A stretch of DNA of 64,000 nt from Pseudarthrobacter sp. W1I19 (GTDB lineage: Bacteria; Actinomycetota; Actinomycetes; Actinomycetales; Micrococcaceae), in NCBI RefSeq assembly GCF_030817835.1, contig NZ_JAUSZR010000001.1:2108001-2172000 (forward strand), given 5' to 3'. Shown one piece after another: positions 56,873 to 64,000 of this stretch. A program made the position numbers and the translations under genes. Under the pieces are notes generated by a model that saw only the letters and a list, made by a program, of their open reading frames with translations, was not told the origin of the DNA and made no database searches. Every line of letters starts with the position of its first letter. Positions within the stretch are counted from its first letter, which is position 1.

Positions 56873-57778
56873 ATGAATAGCTTCGAGGGAGACACCACCG
56901 ACCCGGGGGCAGGGCCAGCCCGCGAACGGTTCCTGCAGCCTGTGCCTGACGGACAGCGCGTGACAGTGATGCTTGCCGCCTTTGAAGGCTGGAATGATGC
57001 CGGCGAGGCCGCAAGCGACTCGCTGCGGTACCTGAACAAGCTTTGGGGCGGCAAGAAGGTGGCGTCCATCGACGCCGACGAGTACTACGATTTCCAGTTC
57101 ACGCGCCCCACCATCCGCAGGAACGCTGCCGGCGAACGCAAGATCAAGTGGCCCTCCACGCGCATCTACAAAGCCAGCGCACCCAATTCCAACGTGGACG
57201 TCATCTTCGTCCAGGGCACCGAGCCGTCCTATAAATGGCGCGCGTACACGGCCGAACTCCTGGTCCATGCCGAAGCACTGAACGTTGACTACGTCATCCT
57301 GGTGGGCGCCCTGCTGGCGGACGTTCCGCACAGCCGGCCCATTCCCGTAAGTACCTCCTCCGACGATGGGCCGCTGCGCGAACGCATGAACCTGGAAGCG
57401 TCACAGTATGAGGGGCCGGTGGGAATCGTGGGAGTCCTCTCCGAGGTTTCTCTGCTGGCCGGCATCCCCACGGTCTCGCTGTGGGCGGCGGTTCCGCACT
57501 ACGTTGCACAGGCTCCTTCACCGAAGGCACAGCTGGCACTCCTCCACCGTATTGAGGAGCTGCTCCAGGTGCCGCTGGACACGCACGAACTGGCGGAGGA
57601 AGCCGACGCCTGGGAGCGCGGCGTGGACGAACTGGCCACCGAGGATCCGGAAATCGCAGCCTATGTACGGCAGCTCGAAGAGGCGAAGGACACGGCTGAT
57701 CTTCCCGAAGCAACCGGCGAGTCCATAGCCCGCGAGTTCGAACGCTACCTCAAACGGCGGGGCCAGGACCGGCCCTAG
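56873..57778 (+). CDS. PAC2-family protein (proteasome assembly chaperone 2-like)
   Basis: A 301-residue PAC2 family protein. MLAAFEGWNDAGEAASDSLRYL near residues 33-54 is the conserved opening, followed by VASIDADEYYDFQFTRP and a Rossmann-like core with ILVGALLADVPHSRP. In eukaryotes PAC2 helps assemble 20S proteasomes. Bacterial members are structurally related but their function is not established. Its presence beside mshC and 7 kb from prcBA is common in Actinobacteria. A C-terminal helical tail is charged. Confidence 0.87.
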   Translation: MNSFEGDTTDPGAGPARERFLQPVPDGQRVTVMLAAFEGWNDAGEAASDSLRYLNKLWGGKKVASIDADEYYDFQFTRPTIRRNAAGERKIKWPSTRIYKASAPNSNVDVIFVQGTEPSYKWRAYTAELLVHAEALNVDYVILVGALLADVPHSRPIPVSTSSDDGPLRERMNLEASQYEGPVGIVGVLSEVSLLAGIPTVSLWAAVPHYVAQAPSPKAQLALLHRIEELLQVPLDTHELAEEADAWERGVDELATEDPEIAAYVRQLEEAKDTADLPEATGESIAREFERYLKRRGQDRP

Positions 57779-57807
57779 CCGGTACAGTCCCGCGGGAGGC
57801 CCTCAGC

Positions 57808-57845
57808 CTGCCTCCGGACCTGCCCTTGGGCGGGTGCGGAGGCAG
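57808..57845. terminator. Extended hairpin between PAC2 gene and mshC
   Basis: Arms 57808-57825 and 57828-57845 pair over up to 18 positions with one G-G mismatch and one G-U; innermost pairs must open for the loop. CTCCTTT follows. It separates two convergent genes. Confidence 0.7.
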
Positions 57846-57850
57846 CTCCT

Positions 57851-59128
57851 TTAGAGGCGGATGCCGAGGAGGGCGTCGACGGCGTCCCGCACCAATACCT
57901 GGTCCTCGCCGCTGGCCGGGGTTCCGCCGGCGTTCGCCTGTTCAGCCCAACGGGAGACAGCCGCAACAGCCTCCGGAGCGTTGAGGTCGGCAGCCAGGGC
58001 TGCGCGCATTTCCGTGATCAGGGCGGATGCCGAGCCGGCGGGGGCATGGGCCAGCGCCTGGCGCCACGCGGCCAGGTCTGCTTTCGCGGCTTCGAATCCT
58101 TCTTCGGTCCAGGACCAGTCCGAACGGTAGTGGTGGGCGAGGATGGCCAGGCGGATGGCGGCCGGGTCCTCCCCTGCCGCCCGGAGCTTAGAGACCAGGA
58201 CCAGGTTGCCCTTGGACTTGCTCATCTTCTCGCCGTCCAGCCCCACCATGCCGGCGTGGGCGTAGTGCTTTGCGAGCGGAACACCGGCCAGTGAATAGGC
58301 GTGGCCCGCTCCCATCTCGTGGTGCGGGAAAATCAGGTCGGAGCCGCCGCCCTGCACGGTGAAGGGCGAGGGCAGGTACTTCTGGGCGATCACGGTGCAC
58401 TCGATGTGCCAGCCTGGACGCCCGGCTCCGAGGCTGCCGCCAAGCCAGCTCGGCTCGCCTTCGCGCGCCACGCGCCACAGCAGCGGGTCCAATGCCTGCC
58501 GCTTGCCGGAGCGGCCGGGATCCCCGCCGCGTTCGGCGAAAAGCTCCAGCATTTCGCTTTCGGCCAGCCCGGAGATCGAACCCAGGGTCCAGGCGTCCGG
58601 CGACACGGACTGCTTGCCGGCTGCTTCGACGTCGTAATAGACATCGCCGTCAGGCTCGCCGTTGGTGCCCTGCACCTTGTAAGCCAGCCCGAGGCTGACC
58701 AGGCGCTCTACCTCCGGAACGATCAGGGAGATGGATTCGACGGCGCCGATGTAGTGGTCAGGAGCGAGGACGTTCAGCGCCTCCATGTCCGTCTGGAAGA
58801 GCTCGATCTGGCCGGCCGCAAGGTCCCGCCAGTCCACACCGGTTGCCGTGGCGCGTTCCAGCAGCGGATCATCCACGTCCGTGACGTTCTGGACGTAGGA
58901 CACGGGGTGGCCGGCGTCCCGCCAGGCCCGGTTCAGGAGGTCGAACGCGACGTAGCTGGCGGCATGCCCCATGTGCGTGGCGTCGTAGGGGGTGATGCCG
59001 CAAACGTACATGGACGGCTGCCCGTCCGGTTCCAAGGCCACCTCGCGCCCTAAAGCGGTGTCGAACAACCGGATGGCAGGCATGCTGCCGGGCACGTCAG
59101 GAACAGGGCGGGAGATCCAGGATTTCAC
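57851..59128 (-). CDS. mshC: Cysteine:GlcN-inositol ligase MshC (mycothiol synthesis)
   Basis: A 425-residue class I aminoacyl-tRNA synthetase-like ligase that joins cysteine to glucosaminyl-inositol with ATP. The zinc/Cys-binding [20 protein letters not shown] has the HIGH motif as HMGH, and the KMSKS loop is [10 protein letters not shown]. Compared with cysteinyl-tRNA synthetase it lacks the tRNA anticodon-binding C-terminus, which identifies MshC. GTG start with TAGGCT 6 nt upstream, so leaderless. This is a marker of mycothiol-producing Actinobacteria. Confidence 0.96.
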   Translation of the reverse strand: MKSWISRPVPDVPGSMPAIRLFDTALGREVALEPDGQPSMYVCGITPYDATHMGHAASYVAFDLLNRAWRDAGHPVSYVQNVTDVDDPLLERATATGVDWRDLAAGQIELFQTDMEALNVLAPDHYIGAVESISLIVPEVERLVSLGLAYKVQGTNGEPDGDVYYDVEAAGKQSVSPDAWTLGSISGLAESEMLELFAERGGDPGRSGKRQALDPLLWRVAREGEPSWLGGSLGAGRPGWHIECTVIAQKYLPSPFTVQGGGSDLIFPHHEMGAGHAYSLAGVPLAKHYAHAGMVGLDGEKMSKSKGNLVLVSKLRAAGEDPAAIRLAILAHHYRSDWSWTEEGFEAAKADLAAWRQALAHAPAGSASALITEMRAALAADLNAPEAVAAVSRWAEQANAGGTPASGEDQVLVRDAVDALLGIRL

Positions 59129-59134
59129 ACGCCA

Positions 59135-59140
59135 AGCCTA
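59135..59140 (-). promoter_or_regulatory. -10 element (TAGGCT), predicted leaderless mshC
   Basis: Minus-strand TAGGCT ends 6 nt before GTG 59128. A -35-like TTCAAT lies 18 bp further up, inside the 3' end of uppP. Confidence 0.55.
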
Positions 59141-59143
59141 GTG

Positions 59144-59977
59144 CTAGGCGCTGATGACATTGAAACCGAGAAGCAGGTACAGGGCGAGGCCCAGGAAGAT
59201 CCGGTACCAGACAAACAGGCGGTAGCTGCGGGTGGAGACGAATTTCAGGAACCAGCCGATGATGACGTAGCCCACCACGAGGGCGATGACGGTGGCAAGG
59301 GCTGTTTCCGGCAGGCCGTAAGGGCCCGTGATGCCTTCTTTGGACACTGTTTTGTACAGCTGGAAGAGTCCGCTGCCAAAAACGGCCGGAATGGCCAGTA
59401 GGAAGGAGTAGCGCGCGGCGGCTTCACGGGTGTAGCCCATCAGGAGGCCGGCGGTGATGGTGCCGCCGGACCGGGATACGCCGGGGATCAGGGCCATGGC
59501 CTGCGCGAAGCCAAAGAGGATGCCGTGCTTGTACGTGAGATGGTTCAGGTCGCGCTTCTGCTTGCCAACGGCGTCCGCAACAGCCAGGATCAGGCCGAAC
59601 ACAATCAGCATGGTGGCCACGATCCACATGCTGCGGAGGACCGATTCGATCTGGTCCTGGAACAGCAGGCCCAGGACGATGATGGGGAGGCTGCCCAGGA
59701 TGACCAGCCAGCCCATCCGGGCGTCCGGGTCCTGCCGGGATACTTTTCCGGTGAGTGAGCCTGCCCACGCCTTGACGATCCGGACAATGTCCCGCCAGAA
59801 GTAAATGAGCACCGCGGTTTCGGTTCCGAGCTGGGTGATGGCGGTGAAAGCTGCGCCGGGATCCGCGGCGTTGGGCAGGAACTGCCCCACAATTCTCAGG
59901 TGCGCACTCGATGAAATAGGTAGAAATTCGGTCAGTCCCTGCACAAGGCCCAGCAGGGCCGCCTCAAACCAGTTCAC
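59144..59977 (-). CDS. uppP: Undecaprenyl-diphosphate phosphatase UppP
   Basis: A 277-residue BacA-family membrane phosphatase that returns the C55 (or C50) carrier to its monophosphate form. Both signatures are intact: [13 protein letters not shown] near residues 16-28 and [12 protein letters not shown] near 160-171, with the catalytic Glu/Ser/Arg set. Eight membrane segments are expected. The GTG start has TAGGGT 6 nt upstream. It works downstream of the UppS product encoded at 10371. Confidence 0.96.
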   Translation of the reverse strand: MNWFEAALLGLVQGLTEFLPISSSAHLRIVGQFLPNAADPGAAFTAITQLGTETAVLIYFWRDIVRIVKAWAGSLTGKVSRQDPDARMGWLVILGSLPIIVLGLLFQDQIESVLRSMWIVATMLIVFGLILAVADAVGKQKRDLNHLTYKHGILFGFAQAMALIPGVSRSGGTITAGLLMGYTREAAARYSFLLAIPAVFGSGLFQLYKTVSKEGITGPYGLPETALATVIALVVGYVIIGWFLKFVSTRSYRLFVWYRIFLGLALYLLLGFNVISA

Positions 59978-59983
59978 GCTAAG

Positions 59984-59989
59984 ACCCTA
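59984..59989 (-). promoter_or_regulatory. -10 element (TAGGGT), predicted leaderless uppP
   Basis: Minus-strand TAGGGT ends 6 nt before GTG 59977. Confidence 0.55.
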
Positions 59990-60015
59990 CGGCATGGCAG
60001 TACCGGTTCTGCCCG

Positions 60016-60021
60016 TAAGCT
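60016..60021 (+). promoter_or_regulatory. -10 element (TAAGCT), predicted leaderless
   Basis: TAAGCT ends 7 nt before ATG 60029, facing away from the uppP -10 26 bp to its left. Confidence 0.5.
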
Positions 60022-60028
60022 TGCTGCT

Positions 60029-60964
60029 ATGCAGCAGCGTTTCGTCGGCAACAGTGGATTGCGAGTTTCCGCCCTTTCCCTAGGCACCATGTCCTGGGCC
60101 GGCGAGACGGACGAACAGGACGCTTCGGAACTGCTGCGTACTTTCCTGAAGGCGGGCGGCCGGCACGTGGACACTGCGGCGTCCTACGCCGACGGGCGCT
60201 CTGAGGCGATGATCGGTTCCCTGCTGGGCGACGTGGTGGCCCGCACAGAGGTTTCCATCTCCACCAAAGCGGGAATGACGACGCCGGATGGCCGGCGGGG
60301 CGTGGACACATCACGTAATGCAATGCTCAGCGGCCTTGAGGCCAGTCTGGCCAGGCTTGGCACCGATTATGTTGATGTTTGGTTCGCGCAGGCGTGGGAC
60401 AGCAATGTGCCGTTGGACGAGACGCTGTCCGCTTTGGAGTTCGCGGTGCGGACGGGCCGGGCCCGCTACGCCGGAGTTTCGAATTTCAACGGCTGGCAGA
60501 CTGCCAAGGCAGCGGCCGTTGCAGGGTTTCCGCTGGTGGCTGCACAGGCTGAATATTCTTTCCTGCAGCGGACGCCGGAGGTGGAGCTTATCCCGGCCAT
60601 CGAGGATGCCGGGTTGGGCCTCATGGCCTGGGCGCCGCTGGGGCGCGGCGTGCTCACCGGCAAGTATCGCGGCAGTATTCCCACCGGCTCCCGCGGTGCC
60701 TCGGCGGCCGCAGCCGGTTACGTTGAGCCTTACCTTGACGGCAAAGCATCCAGGACGGTTGACGCCGTATGCATGGCAGCGAAGGGGCTGGGGCGGACCC
60801 CGCAGGATGTCTCCTTGAGCTGGCTGCTATCGCAGCACGGGGTGTCCACCGCGATAGTGGGGCCCCGCACGCCTGCGCAGCTGAAGGAGATCCTGGATGC
60901 GCAGCTGACACCGCTGCCGCCGGAGATTGCCTGCGCCCTGGAAGACGCTTCAGCGCTCAACTAG
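60029..60964 (+). CDS. Aldo/keto reductase with altered catalytic tetrad
   Basis: A 311-residue TIM-barrel protein of the AKR superfamily. The tetrad Asp and Tyr are in VDTAASYADGRSE (about residues 47-59) and the Lys in SISTKAGM (about 77-84). The usual catalytic His, expected where VDVWFAQAWD occurs (about 115-124), is Gln. NADPH-binding elements are present near the C-terminus (IVGPRTPAQLKE). It may have reduced or different activity, or a non-catalytic role like some AKR-fold channel subunits. Substrate unknown. Divergent from uppP. Confidence 0.87.
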   Translation: MQQRFVGNSGLRVSALSLGTMSWAGETDEQDASELLRTFLKAGGRHVDTAASYADGRSEAMIGSLLGDVVARTEVSISTKAGMTTPDGRRGVDTSRNAMLSGLEASLARLGTDYVDVWFAQAWDSNVPLDETLSALEFAVRTGRARYAGVSNFNGWQTAKAAAVAGFPLVAAQAEYSFLQRTPEVELIPAIEDAGLGLMAWAPLGRGVLTGKYRGSIPTGSRGASAAAAGYVEPYLDGKASRTVDAVCMAAKGLGRTPQDVSLSWLLSQHGVSTAIVGPRTPAQLKEILDAQLTPLPPEIACALEDASALN

Positions 60965-60991
60965 GGCTTCGACCGTGGTGCGGCTTTTGTT

Positions 60992-61264
60992 TTAGAGGTT
61001 CCGGTCCTCGACGATTTCCAGGTCCTCGTCATCGACGACGCTCTCTTCATCCTCTTCGTCCTCGTCATCAAAGACCTGGAGCGGGGTGACCTCGTTGTAG
61101 GCCTCGTAGAGGGCGTCCTCATAGACTTCGAAGGCATCGGCAACAGCAAAAAACGCCGCCTCTACGGAGGGATCTCCATCTCCGCGGCGGTTCGATGCTG
61201 CTATAAGGTGTTCTTCCAAAGCGGTGGTCAAGGACTGAAGCGCGACACGCGGATCGATGCTCAT
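60992..61264 (-). CDS. Conserved acidic hypothetical protein
   Basis: A 90-residue protein I do not recognise. The N-terminal two-thirds look helical (VALQSLTTALEEHLIAAS, FFAVADAFEVYEDALYEAY). A highly acidic tail follows (DDEDEEDEESVVDDEDLEIVED), ending NL. No membrane segment or cysteine. The ATG has TAACGT 6 nt upstream, arguing that it is a real gene. Annotations of relatives as a primosomal protein are unsupported here. Confidence 0.7.
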   Translation of the reverse strand: MSIDPRVALQSLTTALEEHLIAASNRRGDGDPSVEAAFFAVADAFEVYEDALYEAYNEVTPLQVFDDEDEEDEESVVDDEDLEIVEDRNL

Positions 61265-61270
61265 GACTTC

Positions 61271-61276
61271 ACGTTA
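61271..61276 (-). promoter_or_regulatory. -10 element (TAACGT), predicted leaderless
   Basis: Minus-strand TAACGT ends 6 nt before ATG 61264. Confidence 0.5.
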
Positions 61277-61304
61277 GCCGGAAAAGGACGAAAATGGAGA
61301 GCAA

Positions 61305-61538
61305 ATGAAGGAACAATTTCTCACCAGCTCGGTCCAGCGGGAACGGGACTATGCGAAGCAGTACGAGTACCTCGTACTGACGGTGAGCCCTGTGGATTCA
61401 CTGCATGAGGCACGCCGCCGCCTGGTGGAGCATTCCGAATACGGCAAGTGGGAGCTCGAGCGCAGCAAGCTGTACCTGGGCGGCGGGAGGCGGTTCTGGC
61501 TCCGCCGCCGGGTCATGCAGGTCCAGCGGACCGTCTAG
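61305..61538 (+). CDS. DUF5703-type small basic protein
   Basis: A 77-residue protein matching small actinobacterial proteins of the DUF5703 type. The central motif EYLVLTVSPVDSLHEARRRLVEHSEYGKWEL is followed by a basic LYLGGGRRFWLRRRV-type tail. GGAGAGCAA lies directly before ATG 61305. Function unknown. The last codons carry one copy of a 14-nt repeated palindrome. Confidence 0.75.
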   Translation: MKEQFLTSSVQRERDYAKQYEYLVLTVSPVDSLHEARRRLVEHSEYGKWELERSKLYLGGGRRFWLRRRVMQVQRTV

Positions 61539-61560
61539 GACATAAGAGGTCCAGCGGACC
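61519..61560. repeat. Duplicated mini-hairpin AGGTCCAGCGGACC
   Basis: The 14-mer AGGTCCAGCGGACC occurs at 61519-61532 and again at 61547-61560. Each copy can fold as GGTCC-AGC-GGACC. They flank the DUF5703 stop and lie just before the 3' end of the convergent acyl-CoA dehydrogenase gene. Confidence 0.8.
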
Positions 61561-61570
61561 CGTCCACCTC

Positions 61571-62731
61571 CTACTCCTCCAGCGGGCCCAGCCAGGCGTT
61601 GGCCACCGTGTTGTGGGCCGATTCGTCGTCGGACGGGTGGAACATCCCCGCCAGGACGTCCCGGTACAGCCGCTCGAGCTCGGAGCCGCGGAAGTAGCTT
61701 GACCCCCCGCTGACCCGGATGGCCAGGTCCACCACACGGCGTGCCGTTTCCGTTGCGTTAACCTTCAGGCCGACGAGCTTGGGGAACCACTGCGGGCCGT
61801 GGTCGGCAAGGTTGTCGACGTCGGCGGTCACCGAAGCCAGCTGCGGGTAGAGGTTGTCCATGGCCATCGCCGCTTCGGCGACCTTCCAGCGGATGTCCGG
61901 GTCCTGCGCGTAGCTGCGTCCGTTGTTCTTGAACGAGGTACGCCGTTTGACGGCCTCCACGCCCAGGGTGAGGGCCCGCTCCCCCACGCCGGTGTAGACG
62001 GCGGCCAGCAGTGTTTCGAAGCACGCGAAGATGGCGAAGATCAGCGGATCCCGGTTGGGACCCACGGGAAGCTTGCGGAAAATCCGGTCTGCCGGGACTT
62101 CAACGCCCTCCAGGACAGTGGTGCCCGACTGGCTGGCGCGCATCCCGAGCGTGTCCCAGTCGTCAAGGATCCGGTAGCCCGGCGTTTCCCGGGTAATGAA
62201 CCCGTGGACCAGCTCGCCGTCGCCGTCCCTGCCGGACGGGTTCTTCCCGAAGATCCCCAGCCTGGTCCAGGCCGGTGAGAGGCTGGTGAAGATCTTGGTT
62301 CCGGTGAAGGCATAGCCGCCGCCGGGACGCGGCTCGGCCGCCGTGCGGGAGTCGAAGAGGACAGAATCGTTGCCCGCTTCGGAGTTGCCGAACGCGAAGA
62401 CTTCGCCTGCGGCCGCTTCGTTGAGCACGAAATCAAGGGAAGCGTCCCCGCGTGCGGCGAGGACCTGCGCGACGCCGGTCCACACCAGGTGCATGTTCAC
62501 CGCCAGGGCGGTGGCGGGGGCAGCCGTTGCCAGCCTTCGCTGGCACTGCGCCGCCGCCGCGAGACCAAGGCCCTTCCCGCCGTCGTCCGCGGGGACAAAA
62601 AGCTTCAGGTATCCGGCCTCCACAAGCTCCTGCAGGTCCTCGTGGAAGAAGGCGTTGTCCCGGTCGTATCCGGCGGCCCGGCCGCGGATCCGCTCCAGCA
62701 GTTCGTCGGGCAGGATGTCTTCCGGGGTCAT
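61571..62731 (-). CDS. Acyl-CoA dehydrogenase-family flavoprotein
   Basis: A 386-residue protein with the three-domain acyl-CoA dehydrogenase fold: helical N-domain (about 1-105), beta domain (about 110-215) with GYAFTGTKIFTSLSPAW and the LGMRASQSGTTVLEGVEVP segment, and helical C-domain. The R-V-S-G-G-S-S-Y-F-R-G segment near the end is reminiscent of acyl-CoA dehydrogenase and DszC-like members; I do not see the canonical catalytic Glu clearly, so substrate is open. ATG 62731 has AGG 7 nt upstream; GTG 62737 is an alternative. It follows the M20 gene by 10 nt. Confidence 0.82.
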   Translation of the reverse strand: MTPEDILPDELLERIRGRAAGYDRDNAFFHEDLQELVEAGYLKLFVPADDGGKGLGLAAAAQCQRRLATAAPATALAVNMHLVWTGVAQVLAARGDASLDFVLNEAAAGEVFAFGNSEAGNDSVLFDSRTAAEPRPGGGYAFTGTKIFTSLSPAWTRLGIFGKNPSGRDGDGELVHGFITRETPGYRILDDWDTLGMRASQSGTTVLEGVEVPADRIFRKLPVGPNRDPLIFAIFACFETLLAAVYTGVGERALTLGVEAVKRRTSFKNNGRSYAQDPDIRWKVAEAAMAMDNLYPQLASVTADVDNLADHGPQWFPKLVGLKVNATETARRVVDLAIRVSGGSSYFRGSELERLYRDVLAGMFHPSDDESAHNTVANAWLGPLEE

Positions 62732-62741
62732 GTGCACCTGC

Positions 62742-64000
62742 TCAGTAGTTGGTGAGCAGGGTGTTGAGTACCCTGGCCCCGAACTTGAGTGAGTCCGCAG
62801 GGACGCGCTCGTCCACGCCGTGGAACATGCCCGTGAAATCCAGTTCGTCCGGGAGCATCAGCGGTGCGAAGCCGTAGCCGGTGATACCGAGCCGGCTGAG
62901 GGACTTGTTGTCCGTGCCGCCGGAGAGCGTGTACGGCAGGACCTTCGCGCCCGGGTCTTCCGAATGCAGGGCGTCAATCATGGAGTCCACCAGGTTGCCG
63001 GCGAACGGGACCTCAAGGGACACGTCGTTATGGACGTAGCTGACGTCCACCCCGGTTCCCGCGAGTTCCCGCACGATTTCCAGGACGTGCTCCTGCTGGC
63101 CCGGCAGGGTGCGGCAGTCGATGAGTGCCTCAGCTGATTCCGGGATGACGTTGTGCTTGTAGCCGCCTTTGAGCAGCGTGGGGTTGGTGGTGTTCTGCAG
63201 GGTGGCTCCCACGAAACGTGCCACCGTTCCCAGTTGGTCCAGCAGGAGGTCCGGATTGTCGGCGTCGAACTCCACGCCCGTGAGTTCGGTCACGCCGTCC
63301 AGGAACTGCCGGGTGGTGGGGGTCAGTTCGATGGGCCACTTGTATTCGCCGATCCGCGTTACCGCTGCCGCCAGGCGGGTGACGGCGTTGTCCGTGTTGA
63401 TCTGGGAGCCGTGGCCGGCCCGGCCGTGCGCCACCAGGCGCAGCCAGGAGATGCCCTTTTCCGCGGTCTGGAGAAGGTAGGTGCGCTGGCCGCCGATGGT
63501 TGCCGAGAAGCCACCCACTTCGGAGATGGCCTCCGTGGCGCCCTCGAAGAGTTCCGGGCGCTTGTCCACTGCGTACCGTGCGCCCAAAGCCCCGCCGGCT
63601 TCCTCATCCGCGAAGAAGGCGAAGATGATGTCCCGCTTGGGCTTTTTGCCCGTCCTGGCGAAGCTCCGCAGGACCGAAAGGATCATGGCGTCCATGTCCT
63701 TCATGTCGACGGCGCCGCGGCCCCAGATGAGCCCGTCCTTCAGTTCGGCCCCGAACGGGTCCACGGACCACTGGTCCCGGAGCGCGGGCACCACGTCGAG
63801 GTGGCCGTGCACCACCAGGGCGCTGGCGGAGGGGTCCTCGCCGGCCATCCTGGTCACCACGTTCGCCCGCCCGGGAGCAGACTCAAAGATCTCGGCCTCC
63901 AGGCCGACCTCTTCGATGAGCCCGGCTGCATACTCAGCTGCTGCCCGCTCCCCCGGCCCGGACCCGTCGCCGTAGTTTGAGGTGTCTATCCGGATGAGCT
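62742..64000 (-). CDS. M20/M28-type metallopeptidase (5' end beyond the window)
   Basis: An M20 family dimetal peptidase whose frame is still open at the right edge (the residues there read LIRIDTSNYGDGS), so the start lies outside. VVHGHLDVVPA has the first His/Asp ligands, GRGAVDMKDMDA the bridging Asp, and FFADEEAGGALG the catalytic and metal glutamates. The lid domain follows. The TSNYG opening and the C-terminal HGVDERVP match the M20 peptidase clan of YscS/ArgE-like enzymes. Substrate unknown; it appears to be cotranscribed with the acyl-CoA dehydrogenase gene. Confidence 0.9.
   Translation of the reverse strand, partial: LIRIDTSNYGDGSGPGERAAAEYAAGLIEEVGLEAEIFESAPGRANVVTRMAGEDPSASALVVHGHLDVVPALRDQWSVDPFGAELKDGLIWGRGAVDMKDMDAMILSVLRSFARTGKKPKRDIIFAFFADEEAGGALGARYAVDKRPELFEGATEAISEVGGFSATIGGQRTYLLQTAEKGISWLRLVAHGRAGHGSQINTDNAVTRLAAAVTRIGEYKWPIELTPTTRQFLDGVTELTGVEFDADNPDLLLDQLGTVARFVGATLQNTTNPTLLKGGYKHNVIPESAEALIDCRTLPGQQEHVLEIVRELAGTGVDVSYVHNDVSLEVPFAGNLVDSMIDALHSEDPGAKVLPYTLSGGTDNKSLSRLGITGYGFAPLMLPDELDFTGMFHGVDERVPADSLKFGARVLNTLLTNY

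Noticed and set aside
59135..59155. Small inverted repeat GCCTA-GTGC-TAGGC between mshC and uppP as a terminator
   Set aside because: Stem of only 5 bp without a T-run, and one arm is better explained as the mshC -10 element TAGGCT.

Overview
The window reads as a chromosomal segment of a high-GC actinobacterium of the family Micrococcaceae, most like Arthrobacter/Pseudarthrobacter. The evidence is GC-rich coding, many GTG starts, a Pup-proteasome system with a fused PafBC regulator, mycothiol synthesis (mshC), RbpA, a cytochrome bcc-aa3 branch with diheme QcrC, and gene order shared with mycobacteria (trpD/ctaE-qcrCAB, erpA-ctaC, rbpA/ppm1, pafA-pafBC-tatA-tatC-helY). No rRNA, tRNA, insertion sequence, prophage or CRISPR array was seen. 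Coding density is about 95% and no gene-free stretch exceeds 300 bases.

Layout. 1-5.5 kb: phoH (5' end outside the window)-ybeY-CBS/CorC-like membrane protein-era, then an LCP cell-wall ligase, closed by a bidirectional terminator. 5.5-16.2 kb: M13 peptidase, a leucine-attenuated leuA, recO-uppS, a lysophospholipase-like hydrolase, pyrD, a DUF3043 protein, an M20 dipeptidase and an ErpA-type Fe-S protein. 16.3-25.3 kb: the respiratory block, with ctaC-ctaD-ctaF on the plus strand and ctaE-qcrC-qcrA-qcrB on the minus strand. Between them lie an HPr gene and a DasR-like GntR regulator that share an operator-like palindrome. 25.3-28.5 kb: trpD, a lone RAM-domain protein, small membrane proteins and two VOC proteins. 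28.5-31.8 kb: a three-gene type III polyketide synthase/methyltransferase/flavin monooxygenase operon, the only clearly accessory pathway. 31.8-36.1 kb: SnoaL-like protein, peptide deformylase, RlmA-type methyltransferase, NfeD-SPFH pair and RbpA. 36.1-56.7 kb (all minus): polyprenol-phosphate mannosyltransferase, amidohydrolase, HelY, TatC, TatA, PafBC, two FKBPs, PafA, 20S proteasome, Pup, Dop, Mpa/ARC, TrmI, a site-2 protease and a HAD phosphatase. 56.8-64 kb: PAC2 protein, mshC, uppP, an aldo/keto reductase lacking its usual catalytic His, small conserved proteins, an acyl-CoA dehydrogenase and an M20 peptidase running off the window.

Functional threads. uppS makes and uppP recycles the polyprenyl carrier used by LCP proteins and related to the Ppm1 substrate. 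ErpA-type Fe-S insertion sits beside the haem-copper oxidase and Rieske genes it could serve. Pup, Dop, PafA, PrcAB and ARC form a complete pupylation-degradation system next to PafBC.

The strongest unlisted signal is window-wide: about 18 start codons, on both strands, have a TANNNT-like -10 element exactly 6-7 nt upstream and no Shine-Dalgarno. This predicts leaderless transcripts and fixes several otherwise ambiguous starts. Other points of note are a probably leaderless leucine leader peptide, a dre-like site at ptsH/dasR, an in-frame TGA near the start of a small membrane protein gene, and a duplicated mini-hairpin at a convergent gene end.
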